From an uncultured Hyphomonas sp. (GTDB lineage Bacteria > Pseudomonadota > Alphaproteobacteria > Caulobacterales > Hyphomonadaceae), in assembly GCF_963675305.1 (NCBI RefSeq), contig NZ_OY776147.1, positions 806,001 to 870,000 of the forward strand: DNA of 64,000 nt. The letters run 5' to 3'. The position numbers and the translations under genes were made by a program. Of this stretch, positions 16,825-24,723 are shown in pieces. The notes under the pieces are model-generated. The model was not told the DNA's origin. It searched no databases and worked only from the letters and a program-made list of their open reading frames with translations. Within the stretch, counting starts at the first letter, position 1. Every line of letters starts with the position of its first letter.

Positions 16825-17396
16825 CAGATTGAGCCAGCGAAGCGGTCTGTTGTCGATGGACGGATACAGGATGATGAAGACCCTGATTTGCCCCATGCCA
16901 GGACGCGACGTGCCTTGCCGAGTATTCTGCCGGAGCGCTGTATGCCCATGTAACGCCCATCCAGTGATCTTGTGTGCGGCGCCAGCAGGAATACATCCCC
17001 CTCTGCCAGCTTGTAGCATCCCTGCCAGACGGGAAGGGGGCGGCCCTCACCGTCCTTTGCAAGCGCACGGGCGGCGGGCAGGTGGTTGATCCGGATTGTT
17101 GCGCCATGCCGGCAGACCGTATCGCCAGGCAAGGCGGCGACATATTTGAGGAGCGGCCAGTTCTCCCCGATATATCCCCGTCCTTCCAGCCAGACCCGGT
17201 CCTGCGGTGCCGGTGAGAAAGTGACCATATCGCCGATTTCAGGAATGGCATCCGGGGAGAGTGTCTGAACGGTGTAGAGTCCTCTCGCAACACTGTCTGT
17301 TCGATTCCAGATGATCCGGACAGGATGGGCCGGGCTGGATGACCCCAGAAGGACGAGACCTGCAACCAGCCAGGTAAGGGACATGCTAGCTTTCAT
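16824..17396 (-). CDS. traF: Conjugative transfer signal peptidase TraF (S26 family)
   Basis: Membrane-anchored serine protease that, in RP4-type systems, trims and circularises the TrbC pilin. From the Met at 17396 it has 190 residues: an N-terminal membrane helix (SLTWLVAGLVLLGSS), the nucleophile motif NRTDSVARGLYTV (Ser of the S26 box), and the general-base lysine in LLKYVAALPGD. The end matches TraF (DVFLLAPHTRSLDGRYMG). The longer frame from 17543 adds 49 residues that would overlap the HTH gene. It overlaps the upstream HTH gene by 11 bases and the relaxase start by TGATG. Confidence 0.9.
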   Translation of the reverse strand: MKASMSLTWLVAGLVLLGSSSPAHPVRIIWNRTDSVARGLYTVQTLSPDAIPEIGDMVTFSPAPQDRVWLEGRGYIGENWPLLKYVAALPGDTVCRHGATIRINHLPAARALAKDGEGRPLPVWQGCYKLAEGDVFLLAPHTRSLDGRYMGIQRSGRILGKARRVLAWGKSGSSSSCIRPSTTDRFAGSI

Positions 17397-17640
17397 CACG
17401 TTCTCCGGATGCGATGAATTTTCTGCGGTTGCGATATGAGATAATATCCTCTCCCCGATACCAGACCTTGCCTCCGATTTTGTGAAAGGGTGGTCCGGTC
17501 CCGAGCGATCGCATATTGGCCAGCGTCTTCGGTTGGAGCCCAAGTTGCTGAGCCGTTTCGATTGTGTTGAGCCATTCGGCAGGTTCGGGTTGGCGCGATG
17601 ACGGTCTGCAGAACGCCTTTTCTGTGTGCGCGACCTTCAT
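17386..17640 (-). CDS. AlpA/MerR-like helix-turn-helix protein
   Basis: Small DNA-binding protein of about 84 residues with an HTH_17-type domain (WLNTIETAQQLGLQPKTLANMR, then GPPFHKIGGKVWYRGEDIISYR). Such proteins act as excisionase-like or transfer-operon regulators in mobile elements. The start at 17640 is preferred because GGGGAAA lies at a good distance; 17667 is possible, and the longest frame from 17808 begins with residues that look non-coding. It is transcribed ahead of traF. Confidence 0.8.
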   Translation of the reverse strand: MKVAHTEKAFCRPSSRQPEPAEWLNTIETAQQLGLQPKTLANMRSLGTGPPFHKIGGKVWYRGEDIISYRNRRKFIASGERDES

Positions 17641-17873
17641 TCTTTGTATTTCCCCGCAATCTTTCATAACCCTATGGTTGTGAAAGGCTATTTGTCGTTT
17701 TCGGGAATGGAAGGGTCGAAGCACGTTTGCCCTGAACGACACTGGATCAGAAGTAAAGTGCACAGAATAATTGGCATTTCGTCCGACCCGTATTGATCGT
17801 GACAGCACCGCCTGCCCGAATTCATGCAGCTTAGAAGTACGGAAGGGTGGGGCCGTTGCTGTGGCCCGAGCTT

Positions 17874-18707
17874 TTACCGCTGAGTTCCGGCTCGGCGAGG
17901 CATGTCGAGCAAACGGATATACCCACCATTGACGAGTTCTCTTCCCTTGGTCCGGGATCGCCGGATCTGGTCTTTAAGCGCCCTTCCTGGGCTCTTCCAT
18001 TCTGCGGAAGTCCGTTCCCGGCCGTAAATGATGACGGCTGTCTCACGGATTGATCGTCCAGAGGTCAGGCAATCATAAGCGATAAGCGCATTACGAAGAG
18101 ACAGGTTCGTCCGTGTCCAGCAGGTGGGGGTCGAATGCGGCCTTAAGATCTGCAAGGCATTGTGGAGCGCTCTGAAAGACTCCTTCAACTCGCCTGTTTC
18201 CGAAATCAGAAAGCCCGCCTCGACAGGAACGGGAGACAACAAAGACATGCCGGAGCAACGCGCTTGGATGGCCTGGCCGCAACGTTTTATCAGTAAGTGT
18301 TCGTCTCCATCTGCCTCTATCAGGTGGGTGATCTGACATGACCGGATGGCCTGTTTGTAGATGTCGCAATATCGACCTGTTGAAGAGGGATTGATTAGGA
18401 CGTGAATCTGGTTCCGGGGATGTGGTGAAGACCAGAAGACCTCCGCCTCGTAGCCATTGCTGGCTGGATCAGGAAAGAAGGCGAGGCCCCATTTATTTGC
18501 ACTATGCTGAATTATTTGCGGTGCAATCAGCTTTATGTCGCGTCTGAACCGCCGGACCGAGATTTTATGGTTGGCATGAACGGCCGCGTCGGCAAGGAAT
18601 TGAGTGTTGCGTCTCAGAAACTCCCATGCCCAGCGGCAGGGAGACAGTGACTGGGTATATGCGTAGTGACTGATTGAGAGCTGTGGCTTTTCGGACGTAT
18701 CTGACAT
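17874..18707 (-). CDS. DUF2285-family mobile-element regulator
   Basis: Protein of 277 residues resembling the DUF6499/DUF2285 proteins found beside relaxase and trb genes in alphaproteobacterial integrative elements. The N-terminal part has the family pattern SPCRWAWEFLRRNTQFL. The C-terminal DUF2285 region reads LRNALIAYDCLTSGRSIRE, with ALKDQIRRSRTKGRELVNGGY near the end. Its role is not established; it is thought to be a transcriptional or replication-initiation regulator. The gene lies 230 bases upstream of the AlpA-like gene and is divergent from the XRE regulator at 19015. Confidence 0.8.
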   Translation of the reverse strand: MSDTSEKPQLSISHYAYTQSLSPCRWAWEFLRRNTQFLADAAVHANHKISVRRFRRDIKLIAPQIIQHSANKWGLAFFPDPASNGYEAEVFWSSPHPRNQIHVLINPSSTGRYCDIYKQAIRSCQITHLIEADGDEHLLIKRCGQAIQARCSGMSLLSPVPVEAGFLISETGELKESFRALHNALQILRPHSTPTCWTRTNLSLRNALIAYDCLTSGRSIRETAVIIYGRERTSAEWKSPGRALKDQIRRSRTKGRELVNGGYIRLLDMPRRAGTQR

Positions 18708-19014
18708 GTTCAGCTCTGCCTATACGAAAACAAGCAAAAGTAGAATTCAAAACAACCAATAAGAGAAATTTTGCAAGGAGGTGCGAGGCTTCTGAACGCG
18801 GCGGTTGGTATCAGCGGATACCCAACCTGACAATTCTCAGGTCCGGGTTAGAAAAAATATTGCCGGAATCGACGCAAAGATCGTTGACTAACGGGCCGGA
18901 TTTTACGCGACTATGCATAAAAAGACGGTGGCACGATTTATCAAAGCGGTCTGGCGGTAAAAAGTCGGGTCAGGAATCTGGTCACCGGCCTGAAGGGAGA
19001 GCCAGCGTCGCAGT
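18708..19014. promoter_or_regulatory. Divergent intergenic region with a strong hairpin
   Basis: About 307 bases between the DUF2285 gene (minus) and the XRE gene (plus). It is AT-richer than its surroundings and should hold both promoters. An imperfect inverted repeat at 18803-18827 (GGTTGGTATC, spacer agcg, GATACCCAACC, one bulged base) is the best operator candidate. I cannot place -35/-10 boxes with confidence. Confidence 0.45.
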
Positions 19015-19404
19015 ATGAGCAAGGGTCAGAAACATGACGCGAGCAGGTCGAACAGGTCTCCGACCAATGTGGATCGCCAGGTAGGGCGCAACATTCGCCT
19101 CTACCGGAATGAATGTGGAATGACCCTGGCGGACCTTGCCGGAGAGATCGGGGTCAGTCAGCAACAGGTTCAGAAATACGAATCCGGTGCAAGCCGCGTG
19201 AGCGCGTCAACACTGGTCGCACTGGCAGAGGTTCTGAATGTGCCAATTCAGGACTTGTTTGCCGGAGCCAGACCAAAGCAACCGACAAGGCTTACGAAGA
19301 TGGAACGCGCGCGGATGGAGTGCCGGGCACTTGTCGAGCGGACCCGGTCTCTGCCCAAGCTGAAATCCATGGCCAAGGTCCTCAAAGCAATGTCGGGCGA
19401 TTGA
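19015..19404 (+). CDS. XRE-family transcriptional regulator
   Basis: Predicted repressor of 129 residues. A basic N-terminal arm is followed by a Cro/C1-type helix-turn-helix (GRNIRLYRNECGMTLADLAG, then GVSQQQVQKYESGASRVSAS, about residues 24-66), and then a basic tail (LVERTRSLPKLKSMAKVLKAM). It faces away from the transfer operon across a shared promoter region, so control of the DUF2285 regulator and transfer is likely. No clear ribosome site precedes the ATG. The ABC exporter starts 49 bases downstream on the same strand. Confidence 0.85.
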   Translation: MSKGQKHDASRSNRSPTNVDRQVGRNIRLYRNECGMTLADLAGEIGVSQQQVQKYESGASRVSASTLVALAEVLNVPIQDLFAGARPKQPTRLTKMERARMECRALVERTRSLPKLKSMAKVLKAMSGD

Positions 19405-19453
19405 ATTATCTTTTAGGTAGAAATATAGCGCAACTTTATGTTATTTTGCGTTT

Positions 19454-21247
19454 ATGGCTGTCCCGTCTGCCTCGTTCGGTAAAACGGCACGCTTCCTGTC
19501 AGGTGTGCTCCTTGAACAGGGGCCGATTGCGCGGCGCCAGGTAGGCTTTGCCTTGATCAGTGTATGGCTGGCGGCCTTTGCAGCAGCGCTTGGTCCATTG
19601 GTCCTGAAAGCGTTGATCGACCACCTGTCGGATACTTCCGCTCCGGAAAGTGGCATGGCACCTGGATTTTCGCCTGTTTTTCTGGCTGCGCTCTATGCTG
19701 GGTCACTTCTTCTAACGCGGGTCGCAGGAGAAGTCCGTTCCTGGCTCTATGGCATGGCCGAGCAGTCGATGCTTCGATGGGTCAGCCGGACCTATCTCGC
19801 CCACCTGATGAGGGTGCCACTCGCTTCTCATATAGATCAACCGACCGGGGTGACTGTGCAGATTCTGGAGAATGGGCGGCAGGGGTTAAGGCTCCTCCTG
19901 CAGCACGTTCTATTCACTCTGATACCCGGTCTGATCGAACTTGCTCTGATGATGGTCGTGATTGCCTCGCTGTTCGATCCGGAATTTCTTCTGATCTTCT
20001 GCGCAAGTGTCACAGCATATCTGGCTGTCTTCGGCGACGGAGCGCGCAAAGTCCTGGCAGCGAGCCGGGATGTATCAGTCCATCAGGTTTGCGCGAACAG
20101 CATACTGACTGATGCTCTTCTTAATGTCGAAACGGTCAAATGCACCTCGGGTGAGTGCGCTATTACGGAACGTTATGATGACGCACTTGCCCAGGTTGAG
20201 CGGGGCTGGGCAAAATTCTATCGCACCCGATGTCTCAATGGAGTCATGGCCGCTCTGGTTTTTGTTTCGGGGCTTGCCGTCACGCTCTGGATCGGTCTCG
20301 GCCAGGTTCTGTCTGGCAGCATGAGCCTTGGCGGATTTGTCCTTGTCCATACCTATATGTTGCAGGCGGTGCGGCCAGTTGAACTTCTGGGATATGGCGC
20401 GCGCGATATCGGACAGGGGGCAGCTTTTACCTCCAGGATCGCCGGTATCCTGGACCAGCCTGCCGAACCTGAGGGCAATCGGACAGAGTTCAATGCATCA
20501 GTCGATATGTCCGCTCCTTTGACGGGGGCGTTGCGGGTGAGTTTCGATCATGTCGGCTTTGCCTACGAAGGCGGGCATCCGGTTCTGACGGATCTCAGTT
20601 TTACGCTTGAGCCCGGACAAGTCACCGCGCTTGTCGGTTCGTCAGGAAGCGGCAAATCCTCGATCGCGCGTCTTTTGCTGGGGCTGTATACGCCTCAATC
20701 GGGGCGTATCATTCTGGATGGGATTCCTGTTGAAGGCTGGCCTCGCGACGTGCTCCGGGAACGGATCGCTTTGGTTCCGCAGGAAGCCGGACTCTTTGAT
20801 ACAAGTCTTGCCGACAATATCAGCTTTCCAAGTACACAGGCTCGCAGGGAAGATATCGAACTGGCAATGAAGCTGGCAGGCCTGGATGGCAGTCCGAATG
20901 TCTTTCCGGACGGGCTGGAAACCCGCATTGGAGAACGGGGGGTACGTCTCTCTGGCGGAGAACGGCAACGCATTGCCATTGCGCGTGCCATATTGCGGCG
21001 TCCTGGCCTTCTCATTGCCGATGAGGCGACGTCCTCCCTTGATCGCCGGATGGAAGCGGAGGTCAGCCGGCACCTGTTTCAGTCAGCAGGGGATGCAACC
21101 CTGCTGATCATTGCACACAGACTTTCAACGATTATCCAGGCAGACAGAATCCTCGTCCTTGATCATGGAAAGATCGCCGAAGAAGGTACGCATGAATCCC
21201 TGCTGGAAGCTGGCGGAACCTATGCTGCGATGTGGCATGCGCAATAA
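19454..21247 (+). CDS. ABC exporter, fused membrane and ATPase domains (Atm1/McjD-like)
   Basis: Half-size ABC exporter of 597 residues that works as a homodimer in the inner membrane. Residues 1 to about 330 form a six-helix type I exporter domain (FALISVWLAAFAAALGPLVL, FTLIPGLIELALMMVVIASL, GVMAALVFVSGLAVTLWIGL). The ATPase domain has Walker A (VGSSGSGKSSIARLL), signature LSGGERQRIAIARA, Walker B (GLLIADEATSSLD) and the His switch (IIAHRLSTI). The membrane domain looks closest to the Atm1/heavy-metal branch, from memory of the family. It lies about 1 kb from fecI and could export the lasso peptide encoded at 34.4 kb, or could be unrelated cargo; the sequence does not decide. Confidence 0.85.
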   Translation: MAVPSASFGKTARFLSGVLLEQGPIARRQVGFALISVWLAAFAAALGPLVLKALIDHLSDTSAPESGMAPGFSPVFLAALYAGSLLLTRVAGEVRSWLYGMAEQSMLRWVSRTYLAHLMRVPLASHIDQPTGVTVQILENGRQGLRLLLQHVLFTLIPGLIELALMMVVIASLFDPEFLLIFCASVTAYLAVFGDGARKVLAASRDVSVHQVCANSILTDALLNVETVKCTSGECAITERYDDALAQVERGWAKFYRTRCLNGVMAALVFVSGLAVTLWIGLGQVLSGSMSLGGFVLVHTYMLQAVRPVELLGYGARDIGQGAAFTSRIAGILDQPAEPEGNRTEFNASVDMSAPLTGALRVSFDHVGFAYEGGHPVLTDLSFTLEPGQVTALVGSSGSGKSSIARLLLGLYTPQSGRIILDGIPVEGWPRDVLRERIALVPQEAGLFDTSLADNISFPSTQARREDIELAMKLAGLDGSPNVFPDGLETRIGERGVRLSGGERQRIAIARAILRRPGLLIADEATSSLDRRMEAEVSRHLFQSAGDATLLIIAHRLSTIIQADRILVLDHGKIAEEGTHESLLEAGGTYAAMWHAQ

Positions 21248-21357
21248 ATGGAGCACCTGCGCTATTTTCAGTGCCATGCGCGGGGCGACCCGCAGATAGT
21301 TCAAGAATTCGGTACAGGGCGGATCTGATGCTCCGGCATGAGTGTCAGGGTTCCGCT

Positions 21358-21594
21358 TCATAGGCCTTGAGATCCGGCTGTCCTTGGATGGCTTATCCGG
21401 CCGTGTGATACTGACGCTTTCTGGCTGAAGGTAATCGAGGCAAGAATGATTATGGCACCCGCTGTCTGCGCCGGGCTCAGGGATTGACCGAGGCACAACC
21501 AGTCGAGGACGACTGCAAGGACGGGGCTCAGAAAGCCGAGCGTCGATACCGCCGACGGAGTGGTCTGGGACGATAAGCTGTGTGCTACGCGCAA
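21358..21594 (-). pseudogene. Remnant of a DMT/EamA-family transporter (C-terminal piece)
   Basis: A 78-codon frame that reads like the last two helices of an EamA transporter (LSSQTTPSAVSTLGFLSPVL, AVVLDWLCLGQSLSPAQTAG, AIIILASITFSQKA). A full member has about 290 residues with ten helices, so this is a broken relic. It sits between the ABC exporter and the tandem XRE genes and marks past rearrangement. Confidence 0.65.
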
Positions 21595-21631
21595 AGGGGG
21601 TAGCTTCGTCGCAGCAGTTCAAGGTCATGGG

Positions 21632-21850
21632 TTAGTTTTTACGATTCCGCTTGAGCAATTCTGACGGCTCGACTTCGAGCGCCGCCGCCAGCTTGGATAC
21701 TACATCCAAAGTTGCGCTATAAATTTGCCGTTCCAATAAACTCACATATGTTCGGTCTATGTCTGCACGGTGAGCAAGCTCTTCTTGCGACCAGCCTCTG
21801 GCGCGACGAATTTTCTTCAAATTATCGGCAAATGTTTTTCGTAAGTTCAC
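21632..21850 (-). CDS. Small XRE-family regulator (first of a tandem pair)
   Basis: A 72-residue protein that is almost entirely one Cro/C1-type helix-turn-helix (LKKIRRARGWSQEELAHRA, DIDRTYVSLLERQIYSATLD). It closely resembles the product at 22026-22235 over its whole length, including the presumed recognition segment DRTYVSLLER, so the two are recent paralogues or act on shared sites. Upstream lie inverted half-sites of the type GAGTATA/TATACTC. Size and design resemble controller proteins of restriction-modification systems, but no such enzymes are encoded nearby. Confidence 0.85.
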   Translation of the reverse strand: MNLRKTFADNLKKIRRARGWSQEELAHRADIDRTYVSLLERQIYSATLDVVSKLAAALEVEPSELLKRNRKN

Positions 21851-21873
21851 CCTCGGAGTATTCGGAAGGTGAT

Positions 21874-21898
21874 GAGTATAGTACCACGGAATATACTC
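21874..21898. promoter_or_regulatory. Inverted repeat GAGTATA-N11-TATACTC upstream of the first XRE gene
   Basis: GAGTATA at 21874-21880 and TATACTC at 21892-21898 flank 11 bases. Related half-sites occur at about 21854 (CGGAGTATTCGG) and as the perfect palindrome at 22271-22284. It lies 24 bases upstream of the first XRE start codon, a place expected for an autoregulatory operator. Confidence 0.5.
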
Positions 21899-22025
21899 AG
21901 AACTATATGCATGAAAGAGATCAGGCGTTGGAAGCTCTTGATATACTCAGGAGAGGCTGCAGGAACTAGATCAGATGGTAAAGGTGACCGTCTATATACC
22001 AATTGAGCCTTGCTATTGGCGGCCA

Positions 22026-22235
22026 CTATTGGAAAGTCAGCAATTCGATTGGCTCTACACCGAGAGCATCTGCAACCCTTTGTACAACATCGAGGGTGGC
22101 GCTGTATTGTGCCCGTTCCAATAAACTGACGTAAGTGCGATCGATCTCCGCCAAGCTCGCAAGTTCTTCTTGCGACAAGCACTTTTGCTGTCGCAATCGC
22201 TTTAAGTTGGTTGCGAAAATCTCCCGAAGCGTCAT
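22026..22235 (-). CDS. Small XRE-family regulator (second of a tandem pair)
   Basis: A 69-residue Cro/C1-type helix-turn-helix protein (LKRLRQQKCLSQEELASLAE, IDRTYVSLLERAQYSATLD), paralogous to the product at 21632-21850. It could be a homodimeric repressor binding the 14-bp palindrome found 36 bases upstream of its start. The gap of 175 bases to the first XRE gene holds that gene's own operator-like repeats, so each copy seems to have its own promoter. Confidence 0.85.
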   Translation of the reverse strand: MTLREIFATNLKRLRQQKCLSQEELASLAEIDRTYVSLLERAQYSATLDVVQRVADALGVEPIELLTFQ

Positions 22236-22270
22236 GTCGAGAGCAGACAGGGTTGAGTAGTATACAGCTA

Positions 22271-22284
22271 CGGAGTATACTCCG
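22271..22284. promoter_or_regulatory. Perfect palindromic operator CGGAGTATACTCCG
   Basis: A perfect 14-bp palindrome 36 bases upstream of the second XRE start and about 220 bases before fecI. It contains the same GAGTATA/TATACTC halves as the repeat before the first XRE gene, here fused with no spacer. It is probably the XRE binding site. Whether it also affects fecI on the other strand is unknown. Confidence 0.55.
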
Positions 22285-22503
22285 AAATTATTGCTCTGAC
22301 TGCAGTTTTTATTTGCTCGTTATGATGGTGCAGAAAGGCGATCTCGTTCACCCGTGAACCTTGGTTCGACCCGCTTGAAAATGACGAAAACGATGAAAAT
22401 CACTACAAAATGCAATCTTTGGCTGTGTAGCTCGACTCTCGCGCCGGAAAGATTGTTTGAAAAAAAGCGAGCAGTAAGCGGAACCAATTTTTGGTTGGGG
22501 GCG

Positions 22504-23160
22504 ATGCCAATGAGTGAGCAACGATCTGCTGTGGTTCCTGGAGGGCTTCTTCAACCTGGTTATGCGCGTCCATCAGCTGCAGGTATTTCTAAATATGAGC
22601 GCCTCAATAGTGAGCCTCTCACAGACCTGTCTGTGTGCAGTGATGGTTCTAGCCTCACCCAACTTTACCACCACGACCGCGGAAAGTTGCTCCAATACTG
22701 CCGTGTACGGATTTCAAATGCTAGTGATGCCGAAGACCTCGTTCAGGAAGCGTTCCTTTCCGTCGGCCGAGCTTATCCGGACAAGGGCGGCGAAGAGCTA
22801 AGGGCGCTGCTTTTTACAACGCTGCGAAATCTCACGCTCGATTACCTCAAGTCCGGCCGTGTGAAGGCAGGGCAGATGACGACCGAAATTACCGACAAGG
22901 GCGACACGCTCGCCTGTACGCGAACGGTGACACCGGAGAAGGCGATGATGGACAGGCAAACCCTGCAGCAGGTCAGTGAAATTCTTGAGACAATTGCGCC
23001 AAGGCAGAAGCAGGCCTTGCTGCTCAGTCGGCTTGAACGCCTGACCCATGACGAGATTGCCAAACGGCTTGGCGTCTCGCCGCGCACGGTGAGAAATGAT
23101 ATTACCGATGCTCTGGCGGCGATCACCAAGGGCCTTGCCCGCAAAGAGCGCGGCCTCTGA
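22504..23160 (+). CDS. FecI-like ECF sigma factor
   Basis: Extracytoplasmic-function sigma factor of about 218 residues. Region 2 is seen in LTQLYHHDRGKLLQYCRVRI and ASDAEDLVQEAFLSVGRAYP. Region 4 is the helix-turn-helix LETIAPRQKQALLLSRLERL, followed by THDEIAKRLGVSPRTVRNDI. The start is taken at the ATG at 22504; the ATG at 22510 has the better-spaced GGGGG, while the longer frame from 22354 adds 50 residues of doubtful quality. FecR begins 23 bases downstream. With FecR and a receptor carrying a signalling domain at 26.3 kb this forms a cell-surface signalling trio, as also found beside lasso genes in Caulobacterales. Confidence 0.88.
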   Translation: MPMSEQRSAVVPGGLLQPGYARPSAAGISKYERLNSEPLTDLSVCSDGSSLTQLYHHDRGKLLQYCRVRISNASDAEDLVQEAFLSVGRAYPDKGGEELRALLFTTLRNLTLDYLKSGRVKAGQMTTEITDKGDTLACTRTVTPEKAMMDRQTLQQVSEILETIAPRQKQALLLSRLERLTHDEIAKRLGVSPRTVRNDITDALAAITKGLARKERGL

Positions 23161-23183
23161 GGCCAGACCGGGTGAGTGGTAAG

Positions 23184-24197
23184 ATGACAGACAATGAGGA
23201 TTGCGAAAGCCGGCTGGAAGCAGCGGCCCGCTGGCATACAGCCCTGCAGGATCCAGGCGTCACGCTGGAGACGCTGGATGCTTTCTCTGCCTGGGAAGCG
23301 GATCCGGAAAACGCCGAGGCTTTCCGGATCACTGAATCCGTTCTGAGCGCTGTTGATCAGAGCCTCGCGACAATTGGACCGGTTGAGCGTAATCAAGCCA
23401 AACCCGGTAAGGCTAAGCACCTGATTGTCTGGGCCATCGCGGCGCTTGCCGGGATCCTAGCCCTTCCGACACTTGTCATGATCAGGCCGTTGGAGGGCGG
23501 GGGGACGCCGCCGGAAACCTATCGGACTTCGATCGGGGAACAAAAACGTATCGATCTCGAGGATGGGTCGGTGATGATACTGAATACGGCAAGCGTAGCG
23601 GAGGTCAGCTATTCAAAGGCACGTCGCCTGGTTTTCCTTGAAACCGGGGAAGCCCTGTTTGATGTCGAAAAGGATGGGCGTCCTTTTCTTGTCGATGCTG
23701 GTGGTAGCCGCACGACGGCGCTCGGTACGGCGTTCAGTGTTCAGACGAGAGATGAACTTGTCAGTGTCGTCCTGGTGGAAGGATCGGTGTCGGTTTCGGA
23801 ACTTGGGCCTCAGCGCAGGATGTTTGGCCTTTTCCCTGCCAGCCGTGAGGAAGAGGAGCGCACTGTGCTGGAACCGGGACAGCGGCTGGTCATGACATCC
23901 GGGCACGCTTCGCAGGTTGAGACGGTGAATACAGCCGCTGCCCTGGCCTGGCAGACTGGTATCCTGCAGTTTGACGATATGCGCCTTGATGAGGTGATCG
24001 ACGAGCTCAACCGGTATTCAGAGACGAAGCTGGTTCTTGGCGATCCCGCGCTTGGCGAAGAGCGGATCAGCGGCGGGTTCCCAGTTGGTCAGCAGGAAGC
24101 CTTTGGGCGCAATCTCACCTATTTGTTGCCTGTCCGGATCGAGCAGACGGGGCGGGAGATCCGCATCCTGCCCGGCACAAACGCAACCGCCCCCTGA
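23184..24197 (+). CDS. FecR-like anti-sigma/sensor protein
   Basis: Inner-membrane regulator that holds the ECF sigma factor and relays a signal from a TonB-dependent receptor. The cytoplasmic N-terminal DUF4880 domain (LEAAARWHTALQDPGVTLET) is followed by one membrane helix (LIVWAIAALAGILALPTLVMI, about residues 75-95), then the periplasmic FecR domain (YRTSIGEQKRIDLEDGSVMI and RTTALGTAFSVQTRDELVSV) and a C-terminal secretin-like domain (LDEVIDELNRYSETKLVLGD) that should contact the receptor. A GTG at 23172 is an alternative start. Nothing terminator-like follows directly. Confidence 0.88.
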   Translation: MTDNEDCESRLEAAARWHTALQDPGVTLETLDAFSAWEADPENAEAFRITESVLSAVDQSLATIGPVERNQAKPGKAKHLIVWAIAALAGILALPTLVMIRPLEGGGTPPETYRTSIGEQKRIDLEDGSVMILNTASVAEVSYSKARRLVFLETGEALFDVEKDGRPFLVDAGGSRTTALGTAFSVQTRDELVSVVLVEGSVSVSELGPQRRMFGLFPASREEEERTVLEPGQRLVMTSGHASQVETVNTAAALAWQTGILQFDDMRLDEVIDELNRYSETKLVLGDPALGEERISGGFPVGQQEAFGRNLTYLLPVRIEQTGREIRILPGTNATAP

Positions 24198-24263
24198 CGG
24201 GATTTGTTTCAGCCATTGGTTCCGGACTTTCGGATGGGTTTACTTCAGCATGTGAACTAGCGG

Positions 24264-24443
24264 TCAGATTATATGCGAATGCGCATCCTTATGGCCGTCA
24301 TACGCCTTGCGCCACCGGTAGCAGGTCTGTTCCGACCCGCCGATCAAACGCGCAGCCTGAACCGCCGTCTCACCGCGCGGGAGGCGGACATCCAACTCCC
24401 GCAGCGTCGCAATAGTTTCCTCAGACGATGATCTCTCGCCCAT
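24264..24443 (-). pseudogene. IS3-family transposase OrfA fragment
   Basis: A 59-codon frame (MGERSSSEETIATLRELDV, RLPRGETAVQAARLIGGSEQ, TCYRWRKAYDGHK) matches the N-terminal helix-turn-helix of IS3-family OrfA proteins. It ends right after the helix-turn-helix, before the leucine-zipper part, and no OrfB is present, so this is a relic. It lies between fecR and the nucleotidyltransferase gene and supports past insertion between fecR and its receptor. Confidence 0.75.
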
Positions 24444-24646
24444 GTCTCAGCTCCATATATGCAGCCGGAGCTAACTCAAATTATAGACCGCTTTTCGGGA
24501 GGCGCACCACCTCTCTTGATGAGTGAAGCCAAACCCAGCAAATCGCGAAAAGATAAAAAAGAGCAATAATTTCATTTCTTTACACGTCATTTCCAGGATC
24601 TTCCCGTGTTTGCTGGCGAAACCCTCGAAAAGCACTTATTTCCTCT

Positions 24647-24676
24647 TTGACTCACTTGGGCAATTTTGTGTGGTAA
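24647..24676 (+). promoter_or_regulatory. Candidate sigma-70 promoter of the nucleotidyltransferase gene
   Basis: TTGACT at 24647-24652 and TGGTAA at 24671-24676 are separated by 18 bases. The -10 box would lie inside the first TGTGTGGTAA repeat, so a protein bound to the repeats would block it. The assignment is by pattern only. Confidence 0.35.
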
Positions 24677-24723
24677 GGCTATTGCGTCCTTTACCACACA
24701 ATGATAACTGTGTGTGGTAAAGG
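24667..24723. repeat. Three copies of a TGTGTGGTAAAGG operator-like repeat
   Basis: Copy 1 is TGTGTGGTAAGG (24667-24678), copy 2 is inverted, CCTTTACCACACA (24688-24700), and copy 3 is TGTGTGGTAAAGG (24711-24723). Copies 2 and 3 form a perfect 13-bp inverted repeat around a 10-base spacer that contains the ATG at 24701. The set could be an operator, a start-site hairpin in the mRNA, or both. Confidence 0.7.

Noticed and set aside
21632..22235. Restriction-modification controller proteins
   Set aside because: The small XRE pair resembles C proteins in size, but no methyltransferase or nuclease gene lies nearby.
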